Below are positions 7,527 to 16,036 of a stretch of 46,003 nt of DNA, one piece after another. This DNA comes from Candidatus Margulisiibacteriota bacterium (GTDB taxonomy: Bacteria > Margulisbacteria > Riflemargulisbacteria > GWF2-35-9). The stretch's first letter is position 1. Every line of letters begins with the position of its first letter. The translations under genes were made by a program, and so were the position numbers. Where the stretch lies: NCBI GenBank assembly GCA_028715625.1, contig JAQURL010000013.1:1-46003 (forward strand), written 5' to 3'. Below the pieces are notes generated by a model. It saw only the letters and a list, made by a program, of their open reading frames with translations. It was not told where the DNA came from and ran no database searches.

Positions 7527-9159
7527 GCCACAAGATAAGATAAAACAGTTTTTTCGACATGAACTAATTTTGATTGTTCCTGTACTTCTTTTTTTGTTTT
7601 TTTGCAGTTTTCATTTGCAGGATATGTTTGTGTATGACGAGCCTGCATTCGTAGTTTCTTCAATTCCGGTGGATGTTCAGCCTCCCTTATATCAGTCATT
7701 GCTTTTATTTTACAGCAGAATGCTGGGTAATACTGAATGGGTTTTCCGCAGTTTCGGGGTGATTTGCAATTTGCTTTCAGCTTTTTTCCTTTACCTGATC
7801 GGTGAAAGAATTTATAAGAATATGGGAAAGATGGCAGTGTTTCTATATTTGCTTTTACCGGTAGTTATACAGGGCAGTTTATTGCCCGATATCGACAACT
7901 CCTTGCTGACCATGTTCATGCTTCTTTTTACCTTTATATATCTGTGGACATCTGCTACGCTTCAGCGACAGCTCGGTTTTGCTATATTTTTCTTTATACT
8001 GCTTTGGACAAAAAACACGACCCCCTATCTTTATCTCATCATCATACCTGTTATGGAATGGTTTCAAACCAAAAAATTATGGTCAGCCGGTCTATCCCTG
8101 ATTTTGGGACTAATTACAACCGGATTATTTTATATAAGTTTATATTGCTTTTCATTATTTTCACCTGCAAATTATTATGCGGGCGCAATCGGCCATAACA
8201 ACTCATATTTTTTAGCCGGGCTAAACCAGTTGTTTAGATTAAAAACCATTTTGTTTGTGCTCTATAATATCAATACTTTTGTTTTATGGTGCGGTCCGGT
8301 TCTAATTATTCTCGGTTTTTTTTCTATTATGTTTATCAGAAAAGAAAGTTCGCGTCAGAATAAAGGAGCACTGGTGTTTCTATATTTGCAAGCGGTTTTA
8401 GTGTCTGCCGGCTATTTTATTATCAAAACTACAGCTGCGGGTTTTCCTAAATATACCTTTCCAGCCTGCGCTTTCTTAAGTCTGTTAGTCGCATATGTTT
8501 TTGTGATAAATCATAAAAAATTGTTTGAGTTCAAAATTCGTGATTCAGTCCTTTTTTTGTCAGGCATGGCGGGATGGATTTTTTTTATTCGCGACCCGCT
8601 ATATTCAGGGCAGGTTTTAAGATTGGAACTTTTTTACATGCCTGGTTTTGCAAATATTGTTTTTCAGCAAATCACGCATTATTTGTTTTTGTATACAATG
8701 CTCACCATATTATTCCTGATTTTTTGGCTTATGCTGAAAAATAGTTTAAAAGCAGTTTTATTTTTTTTCCTTTTATATGCGCTAATGACCAATTTTTTCC
8801 AGGCCTTTGCATCTTATAATGTACGATATGCTTACGGCGAAAAAGGTTTTTCGGCAGCAACACGTTATTTACAGGCCGGGCATGTCCGTTATAATCAAAT
8901 TTTAAGCAGATATGACCTGCAATACTATTTATCTGACAGACGACAACTTTATGCCTCAGGCTATGAAACGGTTTTTTCGATAGTTTCTCCTGAAGTATTA
9001 AATGAAAGGCTGACCAAAGATAAAAATATAGGGTATTTGAGTTTTCCAGAGTCAGATATAAATGCCAATATTAATCGTGAAAAAGTTTTGGGAATTATTA
9101 AGAAACAAGGATTTTCACTGGATCGGAAGCTGGAAGATTATTTAATATATAAAAGATAA
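7525..9159 (+). CDS. Polytopic membrane glycosyltransferase, GT39/ArnT-like
   Basis: This is a 544-residue membrane protein with roughly ten or more hydrophobic segments. After the first one comes a periplasmic loop with YDEPAFVVSS and VDVQPPLYQSLLLFYSRMLGNTEWVFR. It matches the DE motif and PPLY...R pattern of the GT-C fold family that includes protein O-mannosyltransferases and ArnT. Such enzymes transfer a sugar from a polyprenyl-phosphate carrier to lipid, protein or glycan outside the inner membrane. The C-terminal 100 residues are soluble and end in ILSRYDLQYYLSDRRQLY and a short alpha/beta region, as in this family. The acceptor is unknown. No SD precedes the ATG. It stands alone, diverging from the SPL operon. 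Confidence 0.8.
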   Translation: MPQDKIKQFFRHELILIVPVLLFLFFCSFHLQDMFVYDEPAFVVSSIPVDVQPPLYQSLLLFYSRMLGNTEWVFRSFGVICNLLSAFFLYLIGERIYKNMGKMAVFLYLLLPVVIQGSLLPDIDNSLLTMFMLLFTFIYLWTSATLQRQLGFAIFFFILLWTKNTTPYLYLIIIPVMEWFQTKKLWSAGLSLILGLITTGLFYISLYCFSLFSPANYYAGAIGHNNSYFLAGLNQLFRLKTILFVLYNINTFVLWCGPVLIILGFFSIMFIRKESSRQNKGALVFLYLQAVLVSAGYFIIKTTAAGFPKYTFPACAFLSLLVAYVFVINHKKLFEFKIRDSVLFLSGMAGWIFFIRDPLYSGQVLRLELFYMPGFANIVFQQITHYLFLYTMLTILFLIFWLMLKNSLKAVLFFFLLYALMTNFFQAFASYNVRYAYGEKGFSAATRYLQAGHVRYNQILSRYDLQYYLSDRRQLYASGYETVFSIVSPEVLNERLTKDKNIGYLSFPESDINANINREKVLGIIKKQGFSLDRKLEDYLIYKR

Positions 9160-9191
9160 TAAGCACTTAATAGAAAAGAAACTAGAAATTA

Positions 9192-9221
9192 TTACCAGAA
9201 AATTACAAAAAGGTTTATAAT
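9192..9221 (+). promoter_or_regulatory. Promoter of the bactofilin-like membrane protein gene
   Basis: TTACCA (9192-9197), an 18-base spacer and TATAAT (9216-9221) form a reasonable promoter. Transcription would begin near 9228, downstream of the first in-frame ATG at 9226, which supports the later start at 9262. Confidence 0.55.
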
Positions 9222-9261
9222 TACCATGTTTAGGGGGGTAATTTTATTAAGGGGGCAAGAT

Positions 9262-10110
9262 ATGAGTAGAAAAATCAGCATTTTAATTATGGTAATGGTG
9301 CTTGCGGCAATAACCTTTGCGGCAGAAGCAAAAACAGTTGCGACATCGGCTCTGGATATAGTAAAAATTGGCAGCGGCATAGATATTAAGCAAGGGGAAA
9401 AAGCCAATAATGTCGTCGCTGTAGGTGGGAGTGTTTCCCTGAACGGCGAAGCGCAGCAGGATGTTGTTGCGGTTGGCGGGTCTGTTATTTTGGGCAGCAA
9501 GGCTGTAGTCGGAGGAAAAGTTGTATCTGTCGGTGGTTCTATTAATAAAGCCGAGGGCGCCCAAATAAAGGGCAATATGATAGAAACCAAAGCCATGGAT
9601 GTTTCGACGATTCTTTATGATTTACCCAATAAAAAATGGAAAAAAGTGGAGAAGATATTTAAGGGAGCTGCCTTTATAGGTTTTCTGGCACTTGCTTTAT
9701 TAATTGTCGCCTTATTTCCCAATCAAATCGGAAAGGTTTCCGTTATTATCGAGAAAAGCCCTGTTAAATCATTTTTGTGGGCAATACTTGGTGTGCTGCT
9801 GATCGTTCCTGTTGCCATTCTTCTGGCGATTTCTCTGGTGGGTATATTGTTAATACCTGTAGAATTGGTGCTGGTAGGACTATCAGTATTATTCGGTTAT
9901 ATTGCTACTGCCCAACTTCTAGGCAAGAAAGTAGCAGCAGCCTTAAGAAAAATGAATCTGCCTATCTTCTGGGAAACATTTTGGGGCATAATAGTACTTT
10001 GGCTTATAAGCTGGATTCCCTTTGTGGGCGGCTTCATCTGTATGATTGTTAGTCTGCTGGGTTTTGGCGGCGTGCTGAAGCATCTGCTTAACCTGAAAAA
10101 ATGTTGTTAA
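9262..10110 (+). CDS. Bactofilin-like/polymer-forming membrane protein with signal peptide
   Basis: I chose the ATG at 9262 because AGGGGG lies just upstream and the promoter makes the earlier ATG at 9226 unlikely. The protein starts with a signal peptide (MSRKISILIMVMVLAAITFAAEA). A short repeated beta-rich region follows, with copies of VVAVGGSV, VVAVGGSVI and VVSVGGSI spaced about 18-20 residues apart. This is the pattern of a right-handed beta-helix like bactofilins. The second half has about four membrane helices and ends at a cysteine pair. Proteins of this layout are common in uncharacterised membrane families; a role in envelope organisation is a guess. The stop is followed by a hairpin that terminates the convergent gene. 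Confidence 0.75.
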   Translation: MSRKISILIMVMVLAAITFAAEAKTVATSALDIVKIGSGIDIKQGEKANNVVAVGGSVSLNGEAQQDVVAVGGSVILGSKAVVGGKVVSVGGSINKAEGAQIKGNMIETKAMDVSTILYDLPNKKWKKVEKIFKGAAFIGFLALALLIVALFPNQIGKVSVIIEKSPVKSFLWAILGVLLIVPVAILLAISLVGILLIPVELVLVGLSVLFGYIATAQLLGKKVAAALRKMNLPIFWETFWGIIVLWLISWIPFVGGFICMIVSLLGFGGVLKHLLNLKKCC

Positions 10111-10133
10111 AAAAAGGACTCCAATTTTTGGAG
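10109..10133 (-). terminator. Intrinsic terminator of the leftward 130-aa gene
   Basis: CTCCAA (10119-10124) and TTGGAG (10128-10133) form a hairpin with a three-base loop. Read leftward it is followed by TCC and seven T residues (10115-10109), as expected of a terminator for the gene ending at 10145. Read rightward there is no T-run. Confidence 0.65.
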
Positions 10134-10144
10134 ACTATCAAATA

Positions 10145-10537
10145 TTATTTGACCGGATTTATTGAAAAGTTGATATAAGCTGTTCTTTTCGATTTAGCAA
10201 ATTCGTCCGGTGCATCATAAATAAGTTTTTGTGTAATTATGCCGGAAGTTTTCAGGTCAGTTTTAATTTTATCCAAAATACCGAACATTCTGTCGCCGTT
10301 AAAATTTGTCGGTACAAATAATTTTATTGACCCGTCAAATGCATCTTTTGCAGGATTAAGAGAATACTCCGGGTTTCCCTCCACAATTATACCGGTGTTG
10401 GTGAGATTATTTAAAACAACATTTTTGACCAACCCGTAAAGTTGTTCATCTGATAAAGGTTTCGTCTTATTTGTTATTCTTGTCGGAGTCATTTCTGCGC
10501 ACATATAAAATCCAACCTGTTTGTTTTCAACGCTCAT
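10145..10537 (-). CDS. Hypothetical protein, 130 aa
   Basis: I do not recognise the family. The protein is soluble, with no signal peptide and no metal motif. It shows a mixed alpha/beta pattern, with DGSIKLFVPTNFNGDRMFGILDKIKTDL in the middle written here only as positions 67-94. The start is secure: AAAGGAGG lies six bases before the ATG. It diverges from the NYN-domain gene across about 100 bases and has its own terminator at 10109-10133. It is therefore probably a single-gene unit. The strong SD and terminator make it a real gene despite the lack of a known domain. Confidence 0.7.
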   Translation of the reverse strand: MSVENKQVGFYMCAEMTPTRITNKTKPLSDEQLYGLVKNVVLNNLTNTGIIVEGNPEYSLNPAKDAFDGSIKLFVPTNFNGDRMFGILDKIKTDLKTSGIITQKLIYDAPDEFAKSKRTAYINFSINPVK

Positions 10538-10574
10538 TATTAGCCTCCTTTTTTAGGCCCGCAAAAGAATTTCT

Positions 10575-10604
10575 TTGGCAGGTTTGCATAAAATACATTA
10601 TAAT
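10575..10604 (+). promoter_or_regulatory. Promoter of the NYN-domain gene
   Basis: TTGGCA (10575-10580), an 18-base spacer and TATAAT (10599-10604) match the consensus at eleven of twelve positions. The leader would be about 27 bases and contains the SD GGAG. Confidence 0.7.
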
Positions 10605-10637
10605 AACTATTGAGAACATTAAATTTATCGGAGAAAA

Positions 10638-11267
10638 ATGAGTAAAGTTGCAATATTAGTTGATGGAGGTTATTACAAAGCCTGTTACTGGCAAAGGTAT
10701 AAAGAAAACCCCTTGCCAGAAGATCTGCTGAACCACTGCGATAAACTTCTGAACCAGAAAGCTCTGCTTAATTACGAACTGCTCAGAATTTATTATTACG
10801 ATTGTCTGCCTTATGATAAAGATGATGTTCATCCCGTAACCAAAGAAAAAATTTCTTATGCCGAAACTCCTCAGTTTGAACAAAACATGAAATTTTTAAA
10901 TGAACTTAAGGTCCAGCCGAATATAGCTTTTCGCAAGGGGATACTTAAACTGAACGGCTGGAAAATATCCAGCGAAGGTTTGCGGGATGTAATCAGTCAG
11001 CACAGAACGATAAGACCGCAGGATATAAGAGCTGATTTTAAACAAAAACGACTGGATATTAATATAGGACTGGATATTGCCTGGCTGGCAAGCAAACAGC
11101 TGGCGGACTGTATTGTTCTAATAACCGGCGATACCGACTTCATTCCTGCCCTGAAGTTTGCCCGTCGCGAAGGAGTCAAGGTTATCGTTAACCTGCTGGC
11201 CCCAAGTAACGCGGAGGATTTATATGAACATTCGGATCTGGTTATTAAACTGAAACCGCTTCTCTAA
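10638..11267 (+). CDS. NYN-domain (PIN-like) protein, LabA/DUF88 family
   Basis: The 209-residue protein has the acidic residues of the NYN ribonuclease fold. Asp9 is in the first strand (AILVDGGYY), KRLDINIGLDIAWLA carries the KxxD...D pattern near residues 135-149, and ITGDTDFIPALKFARREG provides the third acidic cluster near 162-179. NYN proteins are predicted metal-dependent RNA nucleases. Related LabA proteins affect cyanobacterial clock output, so a nuclease role is likely but not shown. An insert of about 60 residues after the first strand (YYYDCLPYDKDDVHPVTKEKISYAET in part) is typical of the DUF88 group. SD GGAG precedes the ATG. The stop overlaps the convergent lytic transglycosylase by four bases. 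Confidence 0.88.
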   Translation: MSKVAILVDGGYYKACYWQRYKENPLPEDLLNHCDKLLNQKALLNYELLRIYYYDCLPYDKDDVHPVTKEKISYAETPQFEQNMKFLNELKVQPNIAFRKGILKLNGWKISSEGLRDVISQHRTIRPQDIRADFKQKRLDINIGLDIAWLASKQLADCIVLITGDTDFIPALKFARREGVKVIVNLLAPSNAEDLYEHSDLVIKLKPLL

Positions 11268-12928
11268 AACATAATCGGATTTTTACTGTTCCTGTCATAT
11301 AAAAGTTTATATACCCAATAATTACCCAGGACTTTTTTTACATAACCGCGCGTCTGGCCGATTGGAATATTTTCCACATAAAGGTCAATATCATCGAAAT
11401 TATTAAAATTGCGGGTCATATTTCCGATACCGCAATTATAAACTGCTACACCTTTTATGACACCGATAGTTTTTAAGTAATATTTTAAATGCAACATGCC
11501 CATGGTGATATTATCTGACGGGTTTCGCAGACTATAATTTTCCAGCTTTATTTTAGAAGCGATAGCCGCGGCTGTGGCAGGCATTAATTGCATTAATCCC
11601 ACTGCTCCCGAATAGGATACAGCTTCAGGATTATAACTTGATTCGCCCCTGATTAGCGCCAGAACCAGATAAGGGTCCACTTCATCAGCGCTGATCCGTT
11701 GTTCGATAAGGTCCATATATACAAGAGGATATGCCAGATAATTATTTTTTATTCCTTCGTAAGAACGGTAAACATAATAATATTGTTTTTTCTGGATAGC
11801 CTGATTTGCGTAATATTCCCAGAGATTTCGGTTATTTTTTATATTATAATAAGAAGTCAGCTCATATATGGCATCATCAAAAGCTTCAGCTGCCAGAAGT
11901 TTTTTCAACCTTTGCGGAACATCCTCTGCAGGAATATCTGCCGGGCTGTATTTGATGTCGGAAATGTCGGGTATATATTCTGTTTGAAAAAATGCTCTGT
12001 AAGAATAATATGAGTATGGATATAAAGTTTGCAATCGCAACAAATATTGTCTGGAAATATCGGCTTTATCCAGCTTCTCCAAACATTTGGCCTGCCAATA
12101 GAGTGAGGCTTCCTGGTACACATCCGCTTCAGAATTTTTAAAAGCTTCGAGAGCTCCATAGTAATCATTCTGGGTGTAAAGCAAAATGCCGCGTTCGAAA
12201 TAGGTCATGTTTTTGTATTTCCCTGTTTTTTCTAAAAAATCCAGATACCTGAAAGCTTTTTCGAAATTTTTCTTTTTTTTGGCATCGGTATATAAATAAA
12301 AAGCAGCGTCGGAAGCCAGTGAACTTTCCGGATAATTCTCCAGAATTTGATCATACATGAACTTTTTTTCTTCTTCATCATGTAAAACCGCAGAATAATA
12401 AAATTTTTCAGCCGAATTAGGAAGTGCACTAAAAAGTTCGAGAGTTCTGTTTTTTGTGCCGATAACAAGGCTGCAACGCGCGACATATAAGGGAATGGAC
12501 GAATCAATTGAGGAAGTTGTGGGAATTGATTCAAAACATTTCACGGCTTCATTATAATTGCCTTGCTCAAAGAAGTGTTTGCCAAGCCAGATAAGTTGTT
12601 CGGGAGTTTGCGGCTCACCATGATAATAACTGATAATATTTTTCAGATTTTTTCTGGAAATGGAAAAAGGAAGCTTCTCGTTACTGGCTGGATAGATGTT
12701 GGCGCTGGCTGCTTCATTATAAAGTTTCCCTCGTAATGCGCAATAAGCCTCATAATAGCTGGAATAAGGATACAAGACAGAGCCTTCCCCGATATCATGA
12801 AAAGCTAAATACGCCTTTTGGTATTCCCCGGTTTTTAATAGTTGTTTACCATCTTTATAATTGGAAACATCAGAAGCCAGAATAACCGCAAAACATACAA
12901 ATAATACAAAAAAAATATTTTTTAGCAT
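11264..12928 (-). CDS. Soluble lytic murein transglycosylase, Slt70-like, with TPR-like repeats
   Basis: The 554-residue protein starts with a signal peptide (MLKNIFFVLFVCFAVILASD). About 350 residues of helical TPR-like repeats follow, such as EQGNYNEAVKCFESIP and QNDYYGALEAFKNSEADVY. The C-terminal GH23 domain has the catalytic Glu near residue 428 in LIRGESSYNP, then SGAVGLMQLMPATA, NPSDNITMGMLHLKYYL and AVYNCGIGNM. These enzymes cleave peptidoglycan glycan strands in the periplasm, forming 1,6-anhydro ends. The architecture (helical superhelix plus GH23) matches Slt70. AAGGGTG lies upstream of the ATG. It diverges from the MFS transporter gene. Confidence 0.93.
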   Translation of the reverse strand: MLKNIFFVLFVCFAVILASDVSNYKDGKQLLKTGEYQKAYLAFHDIGEGSVLYPYSSYYEAYCALRGKLYNEAASANIYPASNEKLPFSISRKNLKNIISYYHGEPQTPEQLIWLGKHFFEQGNYNEAVKCFESIPTTSSIDSSIPLYVARCSLVIGTKNRTLELFSALPNSAEKFYYSAVLHDEEEKKFMYDQILENYPESSLASDAAFYLYTDAKKKKNFEKAFRYLDFLEKTGKYKNMTYFERGILLYTQNDYYGALEAFKNSEADVYQEASLYWQAKCLEKLDKADISRQYLLRLQTLYPYSYYSYRAFFQTEYIPDISDIKYSPADIPAEDVPQRLKKLLAAEAFDDAIYELTSYYNIKNNRNLWEYYANQAIQKKQYYYVYRSYEGIKNNYLAYPLVYMDLIEQRISADEVDPYLVLALIRGESSYNPEAVSYSGAVGLMQLMPATAAAIASKIKLENYSLRNPSDNITMGMLHLKYYLKTIGVIKGVAVYNCGIGNMTRNFNNFDDIDLYVENIPIGQTRGYVKKVLGNYWVYKLLYDRNSKNPIMF

Positions 12929-12989
12929 ACTTTAATCACCCTTATTATTGTAAGTAAAATTAACAATAGTGCAACTGCTATCTTCGATA

Positions 12990-13018
12990 TTGTTTATTGT
13001 CGGGAATTCGTTTATTAT
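12990..13018 (+). promoter_or_regulatory. Candidate promoter of the MFS transporter gene
   Basis: TTGTTT (12990-12995), 17 bases and TATTAT (13013-13018) give a plausible promoter with a leader of about 17 bases that contains AGGAG. Confidence 0.4.
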
Positions 13019-13041
13019 CGAAAAACGACAGGAGTTTTTAA

Positions 13042-14289
13042 ATGGATTTTGTTAAGAAGATTTTCCGTACACTGAAGTATAAAAATTACCGTATTTTTTT
13101 TACAACACAAATTGTTTCCCTGATCGGGATATGGATGCAGCAGATTGCTATGATCTGGTTAATTTACAGGCTTACAAATTCTTTGATTTTACTTGGACTG
13201 ATGGGTTTTTTGAGCCAGATACCATCTCTGTTTATATCGCCTGTTGCCGGTGTTTTTGCAGACAGACACGATAAAAAAAGGTTGCTTATTTTCACCCAGA
13301 TATTGTTCGCGGTGATTGCCTTGTTTTTCGCTTATCTGGTTTATAGAAACGAGCTGCATATTCATTATTTCTTGATATTGGGACTGATTTTTGGATTTAT
13401 TAATGCCTTTGATATCCCAGTACGCCAGTCTTTTTTTATAGAGTTGATAGACAATAAAAAAGATGTTACCAATGCCGTAGCCTTGAACTCTGTGGCCTTT
13501 CACGGGGCAAGATTAATCGGACCGGCCATCGCGGGATTTATTATTAAATGGTTAGGTGAAGACATTTGTTTTTTATTAAACGGACTGAGCTACATCCCGG
13601 TTATTCTGGCATTGATGTTTATGATAAAGATACCCGCTATAGCGCTGGAGAAACAAAAAAAGGTAACAATATATTTCCATTTTCAGGAAGGTATTCAATA
13701 TATCATTAAGAGCAGAGTGATATTGCCAATTATTACTCTTGTGGGGATTATAAGTCTTATGGGTATGTCTTATGTTGTATTATTGCCTGCCTTTGTAAAG
13801 GAAGTCTATCATGGTGATTCTGCATTGTTGGGTTTTTTTATGAGCGCTGCTGGAGCCGGGGCACTAACTGGGGCCATATATCTGGCTTCCAGAGAAAAAG
13901 TAACAAACCTGGTTTATTTAATGGTCATAACTTCCGGTATTCTGGGGTTCAGCCTGGTTACTTTTTCCATAGCTCATAACGTTTATCTTTCTTTAATCAT
14001 GCTCATTTGTGTGGGATTCAGTATGATGATGCAGCTCGGTGGCAGCAATGTTTTACTGCAGACTATAACCGAGAACAAATTGCGCGGGCGAATAATGAGT
14101 ATATATTCAATTGCCTTTGCCGGCACGGTGCCAATCGGCAATTTGCTGGCGGGTTTTATTTCGCACAATATCGGCATCCGGCTTACGCTTTCCCTGGGGG
14201 GCTTATGTTGTTTGTTGGCAGGGATATGGTTTAACACGCACATTCCCGGAGTGAGAGAAACTGTCAGAAAAATCTATTCTGAGTTTTGA
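13042..14289 (+). CDS. MFS transporter, EntS-like (MFS_3) family
   Basis: The 415-residue protein has about twelve hydrophobic segments and the MFS loop 2-3 signature in GVFADRHDKKRLLI (near residues 70-83). The opening KNYRIFFTTQIVSLIGIWMQ is typical of the EntS/MFS_3 exporters, which move siderophores, drugs or other small molecules out of the cell. The substrate cannot be predicted. AGGAG lies seven bases before the ATG. The C-terminal end overlaps the convergent pth gene by 16 bases, so no terminator can sit between them. Confidence 0.9.
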   Translation: MDFVKKIFRTLKYKNYRIFFTTQIVSLIGIWMQQIAMIWLIYRLTNSLILLGLMGFLSQIPSLFISPVAGVFADRHDKKRLLIFTQILFAVIALFFAYLVYRNELHIHYFLILGLIFGFINAFDIPVRQSFFIELIDNKKDVTNAVALNSVAFHGARLIGPAIAGFIIKWLGEDICFLLNGLSYIPVILALMFMIKIPAIALEKQKKVTIYFHFQEGIQYIIKSRVILPIITLVGIISLMGMSYVVLLPAFVKEVYHGDSALLGFFMSAAGAGALTGAIYLASREKVTNLVYLMVITSGILGFSLVTFSIAHNVYLSLIMLICVGFSMMMQLGGSNVLLQTITENKLRGRIMSIYSIAFAGTVPIGNLLAGFISHNIGIRLTLSLGGLCCLLAGIWFNTHIPGVRETVRKIYSEF

Positions 14290-14885
14290 CCATTTATTTT
14301 TGGAACCTTTGCATTAAAGAGGTTCATGGCTTTTTCAAATCCTTCTGCTACAATAGTTTTAATAATATCCGGCATCTGCTTCAGGCTGTGATAAATAACT
14401 GTTGATTCTTCCGGAGTAAAGTTGTTTAAAACAAAATTATGCAGACTGTAGATAGGATCAGCGCTTTTTATTCCAATCCGTATTCTACCGAAATTGTCAC
14501 TAATCTGGGAGATTATTGATTCTACACCGTTGTGCCCGCCCGATGAACCTTTTTTTCTGATACGGATTTGCCCGCAGGGCAGGGCAATATCATCATAAAT
14601 TATAATAATATGGGCTTCAGGAATTTTAAAAAATGATTTGATCCAAATCGCAGCTGTTCCGCTGTTATTCATAAAAGTAGTAGGCTTAACCAGATAAATT
14701 CTGGCTCCCTTTTGCTGGGTGAGAACATAAGAACATAATTTTTTCTCCTGCTTGAACTTGCCTGTGTTCCAGGCTTTTGTAAGAGCATCGATAGCCATAA
14801 ATCCGGCGTTATGACGGGTATGTTCATATTCAGGGCCTGGGTTGCCAAGTCCGATAACAGCATAAATATTTTGATCATTTGCCAT
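14274..14885 (-). CDS. pth: Peptidyl-tRNA hydrolase
   Basis: The 203-residue protein begins with VIGLGNPGPEYEHTRHNAGF, which contains the conserved Asn15 and the catalytic His25. TTFMNNSG and YDDIALPCGQIRIRKKGSSGGHNG complete the active site. Pth releases tRNA from peptidyl-tRNA that drops off the ribosome and is essential in most bacteria. Its length is normal for the family. AAAGGATAG precedes the ATG. It lies two bases after the stop of the small Smr-domain gene, so the two form an operon. Confidence 0.97.
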   Translation of the reverse strand: MANDQNIYAVIGLGNPGPEYEHTRHNAGFMAIDALTKAWNTGKFKQEKKLCSYVLTQQKGARIYLVKPTTFMNNSGTAAIWIKSFFKIPEAHIIIIYDDIALPCGQIRIRKKGSSGGHNGVESIISQISDNFGRIRIGIKSADPIYSLHNFVLNNFTPEESTVIYHSLKQMPDIIKTIVAEGFEKAMNLFNAKVPKINGQNSE

Positions 14886-14887
14886 AA

Positions 14888-15148
14888 CTATCCTTTAAAC
14901 TTAAAATGTACGAAAATCCTGCCGAAATTTTTGTCGTCTTTTTCCAGCCGATGATAGAGCTTTTTTATTTCCGGACGGTTAAGAAAGCGCAGCACGCTTT
15001 TTTTAAGTTGCCCACTACCTTTGCCCGGAATAATTTCCACCAGTTCTATTTTTTTCCCCAGTGCCTCATCAATAAGCTCGTTTAATTCTTTTTCTATAAG
15101 AGCTCCTTTGTTAAAAATGTCATGCAGGTCAAGTTTTAGTTTGGCCAT
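14888..15148 (-). CDS. Small Smr-domain protein, 86 aa
   Basis: The whole protein is a Smr domain: LDLHD at residues 6-10, then IIPGKGSGQLKKSVLRFL (39-56) with the GxGxG turn, and a beta strand near the end (GRIFVHFKF). Smr domains occur at the C-terminus of MutS2 and as stand-alone proteins; several nick DNA or cleave RNA, with MutS2/SmrB acting on collided ribosomes. Here it stands alone and is paired with pth, so a role in translation rescue is plausible. That is inference from context. No SD is present, and a TATACT box lies nine bases before the ATG. Confidence 0.85.
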   Translation of the reverse strand: MAKLKLDLHDIFNKGALIEKELNELIDEALGKKIELVEIIPGKGSGQLKKSVLRFLNRPEIKKLYHRLEKDDKNFGRIFVHFKFKG

Positions 15149-15157
15149 TACTTAAAA

Positions 15158-15166
15158 AGTATAACA
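15158..15166 (-). promoter_or_regulatory. Extended -10 box of the Smr-pth operon
   Basis: On the minus strand TGTTATACT has the TGn extension before TATACT (15163 to 15158). Nine bases separate it from the ATG at 15148, so the message would have at most two or three untranslated bases. No SD is present. Confidence 0.45.
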
Positions 15167-15205
15167 AAGAGGGTCCAATTATTCTAGAAGCATATATATT
15201 ACAAT

Positions 15206-15988
15206 CTACAGAACAACAGGCACATCCCTTTTTTCCCAGTATCTGCTTCCATAGTTAAAAAGTATTTGAGAATTTTGGTTTATTCTGCGGTTACTTATGC
15301 ACACAATTCTCCACATGCCTGATTTTTCATGAAAAAAAAGTATTCGCGAGGCATTTGGCCTATAGGAGTGATTTGCGTAACGGGCGTAGTTGCCGGCCGG
15401 CTCGGCGTCCACATCAGTGCGAAAAAGGGTTTTAACAGATTCTGCGGGTATATCCCTAAAAGGCGTCCTGTTATGGAGATAGGCACTTTCAGGGTTTTGA
15501 TTTGATGGGATAATGATGCCGGTATATTCAATAAAGGGGGTTAACGGCGGTATTGCTTGGTCTCTGGCAAAAAGTCCGAATCCGATTTCATTATTTATGT
15601 GTTTGATATATAAAGGAACATTAAACCCGTTATCCAGGGCGCACTTACATTTGTTTAACAACCATGCTTTTTTATAACTATAGGGGCTAAAGGGGTTAAA
15701 TCTTTTTTTAGGTATGGTTTTATACAGTTGTCGTTCCTGATCAAGCAGGTTGACAGTGATGTCCGGGTGAACAAGCGGTTTATTGGTCCAGGCGACATTA
15801 TATTCGGAAAGAAATACTAGAGGAGTAAGAGCGTTTATTCTTTTTCCGGAATAAACATGAATTCTTTCCTGCGGATCAATGAATCTGCAAAACACGGAGT
15901 AATCCCGGATATTGAACGATTTTTGAAGAGAAATAGTTTTAAGTTTTAGCAAATAAATCCACCATAAATTTATCGTGAAAAAAAACAT
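15206..15988 (-). CDS. SET-domain protein (putative protein lysine methyltransferase)
   Basis: The C-terminal half of this 260-residue protein is a SET domain. GFGLFARDQ at 136-144 is the SAM-binding GxG region, and IEYTGIII at 153-160 follows. NYARYANHSYRPNA at 200-213 is the NHS motif, and ILFNYGSRYW at 242-251 is the tyrosine-containing end. SET enzymes methylate lysines using S-adenosylmethionine and are uncommon in bacteria. The first 125 residues show no known domain and no clear signal peptide beyond a hydrophobic start. The target is unknown; ribosomal or DNA-associated proteins are possible. No SD precedes the ATG at 15988, so a later start is possible. It diverges from the TerB/J-domain gene. 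Confidence 0.85.
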   Translation of the reverse strand: MFFFTINLWWIYLLKLKTISLQKSFNIRDYSVFCRFIDPQERIHVYSGKRINALTPLVFLSEYNVAWTNKPLVHPDITVNLLDQERQLYKTIPKKRFNPFSPYSYKKAWLLNKCKCALDNGFNVPLYIKHINNEIGFGLFARDQAIPPLTPFIEYTGIIIPSNQNPESAYLHNRTPFRDIPAESVKTLFRTDVDAEPAGNYARYANHSYRPNASRILFFHEKSGMWRIVCISNRRINQNSQILFNYGSRYWEKRDVPVVL

Positions 15989-16036
15989 TTCAGTTCAAAA
16001 AATATTGTCCAAAAATACGCTTTCCTGGAAATAGTG

